64,000 bases of DNA. It comes from Agrypnia vestita (Eukaryota > Arthropoda > Insecta > Trichoptera > Phryganeidae). Position 1 is the stretch's first letter. Each line of letters opens with the position of its first letter. The translations under genes and the position numbers were made by a program. The stretch covers positions 1 through 64,000 of the forward strand of contig JADDOH010009990.1 in the NCBI GenBank assembly GCA_016648135.1, written 5' to 3'. Positions 11,145 to 20,039 of the stretch are shown here, piece after piece. The notes beneath the pieces were generated by a model. That model had not been told where the DNA came from. It did not search any database and saw only the letters and a list, made by a program, of their open reading frames with translations.

Positions 11145-11275
11145 AACACTTTGTTTAAAACCTATTTATTGATTGAATAATCAACTCATTTCGGGGGAAA
11201 TATGTCTGGGGTAATTTTAATAGATAATGTAAAATTCTTATCAAAATAAATTTACTTATCGTCAGGAAAATTTTA
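11145..11275 (-). repeat. Degenerate Penelope-like terminal unit
   Basis: Shows CACTTTGTTTAAAACCTATTT, ATCAACTCATTTCGGGG and later TCGTCAGGAAAA, in the order of the hammerhead-like units at 54890-55077. An extra stretch interrupts the region that would form stem II, so no ribozyme is expected. Confidence 0.35.
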
Positions 11276-11439
11276 TGTAGATAAAAATTGCCTTGTACGC
11301 AACATTATTTGATCGAGTAGTTTAGATTATTTGATATATTGATATTGATTTTTCACTGGTACTCTCTACTCATATTCTTAAATTGAACTCTACTGAAGCT
11401 GCGGATATAGCTAGTAAAACAATAAAGAAGTTATATAAT

Positions 11440-11640
11440 TGATGGATTTGGCATTAAAATTGTAGAAATTATTACTGATGATCATTAGATTACATGAAAA
11501 AAAAAATGTTACCTCTATGTGAGTTCAATAATACAATTATTGTTTTCTACTTAAGTTCCGATAAAAACAGAATCTCTCATTGACAGGTGAAGTATTGAAC
11601 AGTTTAATACTTCACCTGTCAGTTAATGTTTTTTTAAGGT
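11440..11640 (-). repeat. Repeat R1, deletion derivative with hairpin
   Basis: Carries the R1 terminal arm (GTTACCTCTATGTGAG to TCTCTCATTGACAGGTGAAG), immediately followed by the start of the opposite arm. The join forms a perfect hairpin: TGACAGGTGAAGTATT (11581-11596), a 9-nt spacer, and its complement (11606-11621). It looks like an R1 element whose interior was deleted. Confidence 0.6.
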
Positions 11641-11867
11641 GGAAATTATATAAACAATATTTTAATTAAAAAAGAATAGTATTTCGTGTAAGTACGTGTT
11701 CGAGCAAAGAATTATAAAAATCACATGCTTAAATAAACTGATTAAAAATCGTAAATGTGCGTATATAATATTTGGAAAAGGTCAGTCAATAAATTTTTGT
11801 TGATAAAATAAATAACACTTAATTCCAAATATCAATGCATTTAATTATTAGAGATTATTAATTAAAT

Positions 11868-12838
11868 TGTAACGTGATGATAGAATTCAGAAATTACACA
11901 CCATCGGAATCCCTCGTAATATGTCAAAGATGACAAAACTATGAAATGCTCAAGAACGCCCTACAACACTCTTGAATTATCTGCAAACAACTGGTACAGT
12001 CTGCGACGTGCAGAAAGCGACGGGAATATTCTCGTAATTACTAGAAATGTATAGAATAGTCTAGGAGGAATAATCTAAAGCGGAGCCAGCGCCTCAGCGG
12101 TTCACGGTTTTGAACAGTAGTTTATCTCCGGCCTGTCGGCGAGTTATTAGCCTACTAATGCGTTGACGCTAGGTTTGTCACTTTACTCGTAGCGTCTGAG
12201 ATTCCGACGCATAAGGTAGACACGAAACCCGAAAATTTCTGTAATTAGTATACCTAGTTTCTGCACTTATATTGCAAGAACGCTGATTAACATCAACGAA
12301 GACTTTTAAAAACTCAGTCTTTGTGATAATCAACACACCTTTTTAGTAATGCACCACAAACATAAAAAAAGGCATTTTTTCAGGAAGCGCATTTTTTTTC
12401 TAAAGCGGCGGCTGCGAGCGCGAATGGCACCGAAGGCACGTCCCTTACTGCCGCCGCCTTGTGTCCCCATATTCTATGTCAATGTGTGCGTCACAGTGCG
12501 TGCGTACACGGCGCCGAGCACGCACGCACACATTCTAATGGGTAGCGGCCAGTTTGTACGAAGACGTATTACTGTTCTTAGTATACTGTGCTATTACTAA
12601 CAACGCCCAGATTAATTCAAATCAACAGGTATCGAGCGAAATACCTATTTACGTACGATAATTGAATAGAAAATTCTAGCAAGCGATAATTTTTTTTATG
12701 GACATGTGATTAATGGAGAAATAGTCTAAATTAAAGAATAGTGTTTACATTAAATTCGTGTCCGCTGTTAAAATAATGATAAATCGGTAATAAATTTCCC
12801 GTGTTTTCATTTGCCTCCCACAGCCACGTCCCAAGACA
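11868..12838 (+). mobile_element. Long LTR of the same family
   Basis: Starts TGTAACGTGATGATAG and ends CAGCCACGTCCCAAGACA. It shares its 3' end with the LTRs at 5943 and 59165 and an internal GCGAGTTATTAGCC block with 48703. It is flanked by AAAT and ATAT, an imperfect 4-bp duplication. The segment 12113-12415 is nearly identical to 39438-39770. The segment after it is unusually GC-rich, with CG-dense and CGCACGCACACA-like words. No internal coding region follows. Confidence 0.65.
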
Positions 12839-13140
12839 ATATTGTACGTTTACATTCCACATGCGTAAACTTTTCAACATCATTTGAATTTAATAGGCAC
12901 ATTCATCTCCGTAATAACAAAGCCGCTCATCAAGTTAATATTCTAAAAGTTACCTACTCTACGAAACTTGGTCTACAATCATTAAATGACATGGCATTCT
13001 CGGCACCAACTGAACAAACTTCCTGCGAACCTCAAATTGCCACTCAAGGACAATAAAGCATTTTGAAGCTAGTCACAAAATTGCTTTGGCTGTCTTTAAA
13101 TATTAACATTGCGAGTCTTAAAGAATTAACATCTATTCCT

Positions 13141-13551
13141 GTTTTTACTCCCTTTATATTAACTCGTGGCGTCTGCTTGTCTTCTTGTATTCTTGTCTGA
13201 CGAAAAAACTTTGGATCCATTTAAAACCCCTTTCCCGTGATTCAATCGAGCTGAAACTTTGCAAGCAGACTCGTGGCGACGATCAAGAAGATCTATCAAA
13301 TTTTCGTTAAAAAAAAATTAATAAATTTTTGGATTTTTCAAATTTTGAAAGGTTTTTTCACAGAATTTATTAAGTTGTATGAAAATATTTCAACGCGTCT
13401 GGTAGACGCGAAACCTGATTATAGTATAATTTTGGATTTTTGGAAATTTTTTATTACTCCCTTTCGCAGCGTCGCCCGACCGAAGCCCAACGCGTAGGTT
13501 AAGCGAAAAAAAAAATGTTTCAACAAGTAAATGAGAAAGGGAGTATAATAA
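13141..13551. repeat. Repeat bounded by TTACTCCCTTT words
   Basis: Left edge GTTTTTACTCCCTTTATATT, right edge GAAAGGGAGTATAATAAAAA, an imperfect inverted pair, with a third TTATTACTCCCTTTCGC copy inside. CGTGGCGTCTG-like words follow the left edge, and similar words follow TTTTTACTCCCTTT at 39510. No protein seen. Class unknown. Confidence 0.4.
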
Positions 13552-13753
13552 AAAATAACAATAATAATAAAAACTTGGTTTTTAATGGGTTACTTTTTTG
13601 CTCTTAAATTTCCCATTATATTTAAAATATTGTTCTTTTTTTATCATCATTAGCACTAGTAGAAAGCAATCAACACACGCTGTTTGCTTGTTGTAAGGCC
13701 ATGTAGTATGGCCTGCGCGACTACCGTCAGTGTTTTCAAAAAATATTTTTGTT

Positions 13754-13790
13754 AGTTAACTTACTTACCATCACACCGTTTCCCCGAGAA
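13754..13790 (-). repeat. Isolated R2 3' end, inverted
   Basis: GTTAGTTAACTTACTTACCATCACACCGTTTCCCCG is the reverse complement of the R2 3' end (GGGGAAACGGYGTGATGG plus TTAG units). It faces the opposite copy that ends at 14124. Confidence 0.55.
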
Positions 13791-13840
13791 TAAAGCAACG
13801 GCCGGTACAGCCGCCCGCAGGGCCTAGCAGCAAGAAATCG

Positions 13841-14124
13841 GTGATAGCCGATTGCTTGCTGCTAGTAAATAGATTAATGCCAGTAAGAAGGAGAGGGCGA
13901 CCGCGGAAAAAACGAACGACGTGGCATGACCAGATCAAACAGATACTGGAAGATGGAGGACCAGGAGTTAGAAGCCTCAACAACCATGGAGCTTGCATTC
14001 CAAGATGTATGAATGTGGATGAGGCGAGAGCTGTATGTCAGGACAGAAGAGTATGGTGCTCTATCCTCCCTGCCAACCCCCACGGGGAAACGGCGTGATG
14101 GTAAGTTAGTTAGTTAGTTAGTTA
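13841..14124 (+). pseudogene. R2 non-LTR tail with (TTAG)n end
   Basis: The best-preserved R2 tail. It reads RRRGRPRKKRTTWHDQIKQI, LEDGGPGVRSLNNHGACIP, RCMNVDEARAVCQDRRVW, CSILPANPHGETA and stop. The DNA then ends GGCGTGATGGTAAGTTAGTT with further TTAG units to 14124. A short repeat tail instead of poly(A) marks the 3' end of the element. The frame is nearly intact, but RT and endonuclease are missing, so it is a 5'-truncated copy. Confidence 0.75.
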
Positions 14125-14440
14125 TAAGATTTAATATTAGATTCAATAAAATAATTACAATTCTACAGGAAAGGGTCAGTTATTTCATATATAATCAAAA
14201 TATATAATTATCTACGTAACAATGTCTGTCATTAATGCTTTCGCTGCGCTAGATGGCACTGTTTACACGCTTACACAAACATACGGTTTCACGATAATTG
14301 TATTTGTTGTGAAACTTAAATTTTAATTGTCATTTTGTGTAAAATGAACCAAGTAGGTTTAGAGACCATTGATCACTTGAATTAACACGAACGGTGAGTT
14401 TATTCAAATTGCAATGCGTGTAAATAAAAAAAAATATTGT

Positions 14441-14570
14441 TTACATTTTAGATTGATTTTTTTTGTTGCGACTAATTATGATAGCTAATTAATGTTAAGC
14501 TGAAAATCAAACGTAAAAAGTCCGTCACTTTTGACGGATTATGGATAGCTTAAATATTAATTAGAAGGTA
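14441..14570 (-). repeat. Repeat R3, copy 1
   Basis: GTTTACATTTTA...ACTAATTATGATAGCTAATTA...CCGTCACTTTTGACGG matches 36345-36490 block by block. The CCGTC..GACGG hairpin at its end resembles the 5' head of SINE B (CCCGTCAAAAATGACGG), so R3 may be a relative of that family. Confidence 0.5.
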
Positions 14571-15162
14571 ACATAAAGTATATTAGTTTGTATCTGCGAT
14601 GTTTTTCGTGTTTACGGGTTGCTGACTTGCTCGATGCTTGTCGCCATAAAGAAACAAATAAGTTTTATTAATTGGAACTTGTATTGGATACGGAGCAAAA
14701 TAATAAAGTATCTGGAATAAGAAGTATATCGAATGTTTTAATCTGTAACTATCGATAAATCACAAATTTACCAACAAATAATCTAATATCATCAATCGGA
14801 ATGAGAATGTGGGCGATATCGGTATTGCAGACTACAGACGTCTTATTGTATAAGATAAGACTATTGAGTAATTCATCAGTGTTAGGTTTCCAAATAAATT
14901 ACAGAATTTATAGGTTATTCGAACTCTCCTACGAAAAGAAAGTACTTTGAATTGGTTGCTTCAGAATTGCGCATACGTTTCTATTACTTTTAGTGAACAC
15001 AATATGTGTATGCCAGTCCACAATACTTTCATTTCATTACCGATAAATCGGCATTTACTAGACAAAAGACATTTAATTGCTTGATAAATACACACATTAT
15101 ACATATAAACATAGGATAAAATGTAGCAAGTCTCTAGGCCACTACCTACCTCGCTAGATATA

Positions 15163-15700
15163 CAGGGTTATTTGAAAAATATTAATAACCTCGCAGGACT
15201 ATATTCATGCGTTGATTATGAGTCAAAAATGTTCAAGCTATTATGACCTAATATCAATAGTTATGGAGATATGCGACATCAAAGTTTGCATTTTTTTTTC
15301 AATATTTCAGACTTATTTTTTGTAAAACGTTGGACTATCATTACAGTAACTAATATCGAATATGAAAAATTCATTTCCTTTAATACAAGTCAAATAAAAT
15401 AATAAAAACCTTCGAATCCCAATTGGAAAACGTTCCAATTGGAAAATTTTCAGAGTTTTTATTATTTTATTTAACTTGTTTTGAAACGTATGAATTTTTC
15501 GTAATCGATGTAAGTTATTGTAATGATAGTCAAACGTTTAACAAAAAATAAGTCAGAAATATTGAAAAAAAATGCAAATTTTGATGTCGCATATCTCCAT
15601 AACTATTGATATTAGGTCATGATAGCTTGAACATTTTCGACTCATAATCAAGGCAGCAATATAGTCCTGCGAAGTAATTAATGTTTTCCAAATAATCCTG
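15163..15700. mobile_element. Foldback MITE F1, TA target duplication
   Basis: Almost the whole 538 bp is one inverted repeat. The left arm (CAGGGTTATTTGAAAAATAT and on) pairs with the right arm ending ATAATCCTG, centred on a TTCCAATTGGAA palindrome near 15435. It is flanked by TA on both sides, and the empty site is visible in repeat X copy 2. This suits a non-autonomous TA-targeting DNA transposon. Degraded relatives lie at 4200-4490, 53660-54196 and about 60455-60500. Confidence 0.85.
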
Positions 15701-15879
15701 TATAAATATACATGTTCTGAGGTAGGTAGCCTTTTTATCATTTTACCACCTTAGATCAATATAAAATATTTATTTTGAAAGAAAGTACAAAATATAGTAA
15801 AAATCTAGAGTAAAAATATTTTAAAAATCTTAAAGTATCATAAGAGATGCAGAAAAATGGAAATATATATTTTTTTAAA

Positions 15880-16052
15880 TAAAGACGCGAACACGGAATA
15901 CGTGTTGCATCACTATTCTTACTATTTTCAAAATAAACTGAACGCTTTTGCCATGAGAATAGGACTATCTTGCTGGTGTCCTGGATTGGGGCTCGAACCA
16001 CCGGCCACTGGAACACTAGGCGAGAGTCTTGACTACTACACCAACAAGCCAA
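15880..16052 (-). repeat. tRNA-headed SINE A, copy 2
   Basis: Minus strand: TTGTTGGTGTAGTAGTCAAG (A-box-like), GGTGGTTCGAGCCCC (B box), CCAGCAAGATAGTCCTATT, TTTGAAAATAGTAAGAATAG, ACACGTATTCCGTGTTCG. The clearest Pol III head of the family in this window. Inserted in repeat X copy 1. Confidence 0.8.
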
Positions 16053-16446
16053 TCAAATTCAATTCAAATATTTTAACATTTCTGATCAAAATAGCGTTTT
16101 TCATATGGATCCACAAAAGAAGTAGCAAACTAAAATAAAAGTTTAAAAAAAAGAATAAACAGGAATGCTAAGAAGAAACAAAAAATGACATAATTTGCTA
16201 AAAAGATTAATTAAATCATATAAAAGTAACAAGCAGTACTAAAAATCTATAAAATATGATAGAATGAATACAACAAAATAATTAAAATATTCGCTGTATA
16301 GAGTGACATTATAAAATTAAATACAGTTAAAAAAATGTAAAAATAATAAAAGAAAACTAATTCTTATTGTAAAGTTGCAATTTCAGAACAAAGACGAAGA
16401 TAATGTAAACAAAGATATCATTTTAACAATATTTTTATATGAAAGT

Positions 16447-16625
16447 ATGTTCTAAGAACACAGTTACTGGATTTGGTCCCCAGAGGGATGATTAAAGTCT
16501 CTCAGAGACGAAGCTATTTATTCAGCCCTGAGCTATCGTATAAAAGACTTCCATCCACGTTTCTAATAAATAAATAATTTCGTCTCGGTGAGACTTCAAT
16601 AATTTATCCTTAATAAAAGATATTA
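16447..16625 (+). repeat. Repeat R4
   Basis: AACACAGTTACTGGATTTGG, CCAGAGGGATGATTAA, TCTCAGAGACGAAGC and GAGACTTCAATAATTTATCC. Parts recur at 3600-3645, 39775-39870 and 55890-55932. Non-coding; class unknown. Confidence 0.45.
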
Positions 16626-17126
16626 TTTATCAATATATTTTTTAAAATTGCCTTTCACAAAGCTACAAAAGAAATTTTCGGAAAATTGTAACCAATATAT
16701 AAGTAACAAAATTAAAACTGTTTCATTTTTATTTGAGTTACTTGTTTTATAGACAGTTATGTCACGTAATGCGAATAAAATATTCATTGCTGCGCTGGGC
16801 GTATTTTATTAGAACATTTTTCTCAGAATTAACTTCTACTTTGATTCCTACTTCAGAGTATAACAGCATACAAATGGAATATTTGACCATGTGCCAAAAC
16901 AATACATAACATCATAATCACATTTCATTTTTTGTGAACCTAGAAATGTTATTTTTTCACTACATAAGAAAATTCACATCAATTTGATCGTTTACAAAAA
17001 AATAATAACGTTTCATAAGAAATATTTTTTTTACAAATTATAATGTTCGTTCTATAATACTAGTTCTTTTACCAGATCATTAATTAATTTTGGTAATTTA
17101 AAATAAATAAAAAATTATTTCGTATT

Positions 17127-17380
17127 GTCTGTCTGTCCCCATAACACCGTGTAACGTCCGTAATTTCGTTCGAATTCATGGCTAAAATAACGTTATTAAA
17201 TGGCCAGAGATGGGGCTTGAACCCCGGCCCAGTAAACCCGAACCGGCAGTCATTTAACAATGTTGCTACCTGCGTTTATCGTCAAAAATACCATACATAT
17301 AGGACTTAGTATAGACGTGAACTATATTAATATTATGTTCCGCGATTTTTCACGGATGTACGGCTGGTAATTTATTTAAA
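17127..17380 (-). repeat. tRNA-headed SINE B, copy 2
   Basis: On the minus strand GGGGTTCAAGCCCCATCTC forms the B box, followed by a GAATTCGAACG block and a GGACAGACAGAC tail at 17127. The mariner copy 2 insertion lies just beyond its 5' end. Confidence 0.7.
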
Positions 17381-17393
17381 AATTGCTGTAATA

Positions 17394-18679
17394 TTAGGTC
17401 CTTACATATGAAATTGGCGTTTTGCCGTACTGGCAAATTTGATCTCAAATATCTTCTCTTTGTTTAGGAATTCCAAATCCAAATTTATACAGCTATTTAC
17501 ACATGTATTTGTGTTTTGAAAATTATAATTCATTTGTTTTATCCTCAATTGTTTTTTTCTTTGCGTCACTCAGTTTACAAAATGAAAAACTTGAAATATC
17601 GCGTTATTTACGAGTATGAGTTCCACCGTGGCACCAGTGCTGCAGAAACGGCTCGAAGGATTAATGATGTGTATGGCGACGGTGCCGCAAAAGAAAACAC
17701 AGTGCGTTTTTGGTTCCAACGTTTTCGTTCTGGAAATTTCGACCTGCAGAACAAGCCCCGTGGACGGCCGGAGACCAAAGTTGATAATGAAGAATTGAAG
17801 GCTATTGTGGAAGCGGATCCATCGCAAACCACATCCGAGTTAGCTGCAGGCTGCGGTGTTAGTGATAAAACTGTTTTAATCCACTTGAAGCAAATTGGTA
17901 AGGTGAAAAAGCTTGAAAGGTGGGTACCTCACGAATTGAGTGAAGCAAATCAACAAACGAGCGTTGACTGCTGCGTTGCATTACTCAACCGGCACAATAA
18001 TGAAGGGATTTTAAATTGAATCATTACCTGTGATGAAAAGTGGATCCTGTACGATAATCGGAAGCGCTCATCGCAATGGCTGAACCCCGCCGAACCAGCC
18101 AAACCATGCCCCAAGCGAAAATTGACTCCAAAAAAGTTACTTGTGAGCGTTTGGTGGACTAGTGCTGGTGTCGTTCACTACAGCTTTCTTAAATCTGACC
18201 AGACGATTACGGCAGATGTCTATTGTCAGCAACTGCAAACCATGATGGAAAAGCTAGCTGATAAACAACCGAGGCTGGTTAATCGCTCTAGGCCACTGCT
18301 GCTTCATGATAACGCTAGACCACACACTGCACAACAGACGGCTACCAAATTAGAGGAGCTTCAATTGGAATGTCTAAGACATCCACCGTACTCTCCGGAC
18401 CTTGCCCTAACAGATTACCATTTTTTCGAAATTTGGATAACTTCTTGCAGAGGAAAAAATTCAACTCCGATGGGGCAGTCCCAACCGCCTTCAAAGATTT
18501 TATTGATTCCCGTCCGAATGGTTTTTTTTAGTAAAGGGATCGATGAACTACCTACGAGATGGCAAAAGTGCATAGATAGCAATGGTACATACTTTGATTA
18601 AATAAATATATTATAATAAAAAAAAATCGGCTTTATGTTCCTCCCATACTAAACGCCAATTTCATATGTAAGGACCTAA
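17394..18679 (+). mobile_element. mariner element, copy 2
   Basis: 1286 bp, with TTAGGTCCTTACATATGAAA termini on both sides and TA duplications at 17392-17393 and 18680-18681. Nearly identical to copies 1 and 3. Confidence 0.96.
17582..18601 (+). pseudogene. mariner transposase, nonsense plus frameshifts (copy 2)
   Basis: ATG at 17582, stop at 18599-18601, 339 residues expected. Catalytic D151 (TCDEKW), D243 (LHDNARPH) and D278 (TDYHFF) are all kept, with 34 residues between the last two (DD34D, mariner type). A CGA to TGA change at 18017-18019 truncates the protein at codon 146, just before the catalytic domain. A 1-bp deletion in a T run near 18421 and a 1-bp insertion in a T run near 18525 cancel each other but scramble about 35 residues. 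Only the DNA-binding half could be made as a continuous product. Confidence 0.95.
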
Positions 18680-18862
18680 TATATATGCATACTAAATATG
18701 CTGTTATTCTTACAAAATTTATATATTTCAATCAGTAATATTGCTCAGTTTTTTTTTATTAAAATTTAAATAGCATGTCCCCAAATAGCAATTGTATGCT
18801 GGTGTAGGGGGACAGGAAATAAAGACACATATTAAATATCAGCACATTGATTTGTTAAACAG

Positions 18863-19016
18863 TTATCTCCTCCCCAACACGAGTCCCTTCAGCTGTTTAT
18901 TGAATAGCTCTACACTATTTAATTCCTTTATGGAATTGGGGATTCCATTATAGAAATCGATCGCAGTGTATAGGAAACCATATCTCTCTCTGTTAGTCCG
19001 CGGTAAATCACTTCTT
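18863..19016 (-). pseudogene. CR1/Jockey-like RT extreme C-terminus
   Basis: Minus-strand frame: IRSDLPRTNRERYGFLYTAI, then DFYNGIPNSIKELNSVELFN and KQLKGLVL. The pattern R-T-x-Y..FLY..I.FYN.IP..IK...S...FN..LK is typical of the last residues of CR1/Jockey-type ORF2. The rest of the RT tail lies at 19440-19745, separated by an AT-rich segment. Confidence 0.6.
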
Positions 19017-19430
19017 ATACAGGGTGTCCCGTATCTCGGCATCAAGCCGAAATCGGGTGATAGGCCAAGTCATAATCAGAAAAATATTTTTAAAAATCTA
19101 AGTCATTTGTTTTAAAAATTAAAGGAATTAAAAAAAATCAAAAAAATCTACCCGGTAACGGTCTTTTCACTCCTGTTGCTACAAATCCTTATTTTTCTCC
19201 ATTTTTTTACTATTATGTAATCCTGAATAATGGTTCTGTAAACTTTTGTCCAAAATTCAAAGCCAACTGCTCCATCTTGGAAGAAAATGTTACTTTTTGA
19301 CCAAACCAAGTATTCAAAATCAATACTTTGCCCAGTTTTAACTGACTGTACTGAAAAAAATGTACAACACCAGGTTGGCAAGTAACTTCAAAAGTTGGCG
19401 CATTTCATAAGGATTCCAAAATGGTATAAC
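19017..19430. repeat. Insertion-like segment with CAGGGTGTCC end
   Basis: Starts TACAGGGTGTCCCGTATCTC at the point where the RT tail breaks off. TACAGGGTG-type ends are common in insect MITEs. No mirrored end was found, so the boundary on the right is a guess. Confidence 0.35.
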
Positions 19431-19439
19431 ACTTGCTAG

Positions 19440-19745
19440 ATTATTTCATTTTATTGTGTGTTGTATATGTACGTCACTGTTCTGGTAAAGGATGATATTC
19501 GTTTTTAATAATTTATTCTTTATTTTGTAAGTCATCTTTATCTTTTCCACATATATCAGATCTTCTAAGTTAAGCATGCCGGTGATTTTGTACAAGTCAG
19601 TGGTTCTGGTGCATAGGTATCTTGGTTGAAGATTATTTTAAAGGCTTTGTTTAAAGTTCTTGTATCACTCCCTGCGCCTGTGAATTACACTATGACCAAA
19701 TAACAATGCCATATAAAATATGAGGGAGAATAAAAAAGTTTTTTT
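19440..19745 (-). pseudogene. RT C-terminal domain fragment (same element as 18863)
   Basis: Across two frames the minus strand reads YFIWHCYLVI, FKIIFNQDTYAPEPL and LYKITGMLNLEDLIYVEKIK. This resembles the segment after the RT thumb in CR1/Jockey elements (LYG..WG, then an arginine/lysine-rich helix, then a LxLxDLIY helix). Several stops and frameshifts. The piece at 18863-19016 continues it. Confidence 0.55.
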
Positions 19746-19808
19746 AAGAAACTAACTATTTTAGTAGATACAATACAATTTGTACAATATACATGGTTTA
19801 ATATAAAA

Positions 19809-20037
19809 AGCAGAGATATGTTGTAATGAAGTTTTGCGAGGCAATTTGCTTGCTAGATTGGATTTTTTGAGGGTGAATGAAGAGTTAGCACATGATGAAG
19901 TAGTTTTATCTTACGAGAAACTTTTAACGAAAATAAGTGAGACTGCCGCTAACATTGTAAATGATCAACGAATGGTCCATCGTGTAGCAGAATCTCATTT
20001 ATTAAATGAAGAAAAATATTCTACCGTAATTTCATGA
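19809..20037 (+). CDS. Candidate 3' coding exon, unrecognised protein
   Basis: The open frame follows a pyrimidine-poor AG (TATAAAAAGCAG) and reads NEVLRGNLLARLDFLRVNEE, LAHDEVVLSYEKLLTKISET, AANIVNDQRMVHRVAESHLL and NEEKYSTVIS before a TGA. The protein is acidic/basic, helix-rich and free of the Phe/Ile/Lys runs of chance ORFs here. There is no ATG near the start, and AATAAA-type words follow the stop (20056-20062), as expected for a last exon. I recognise no family. It could instead be a remnant of an unknown transposon. Confidence 0.4.
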
Positions 20038-20039
20038 GA

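Larger units (their letters stand above)
15028..16195 (+). repeat. Repeat X, copy 1 (host of two insertions)
   Basis: Collinear with 44858-45555: GACATTTAATTGCTTG, ATAAAATGTAGCAAG, GGCCACTACCTACCTCGCTAG, then after an interruption TTTTACCACCTTAGATCAATA, GTAAAAATCTAGAGTAAAAA, AGAGATGCAG, CCACAAAAGAAG and GGAATGCTAAGAAGAAACA. The second copy lacks the foldback (15163-15700) and the SINE (15880-16052), so both are later insertions. No protein recognised. Confidence 0.75.

Noticed and set aside
12349..12600. 83-codon basic ORF starting MHHKHKKRHFF
   Set aside because: It lies inside an LTR (11868-12838), and its first part recurs non-coding at 39700-39770.
15965..16050. Possible tRNA gene on the minus strand (B box GGTTCGAGCCC)
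   Set aside because: The acceptor and anticodon arms do not close and the same sequence recurs as a repeat, so it is a SINE head, not a tRNA gene.
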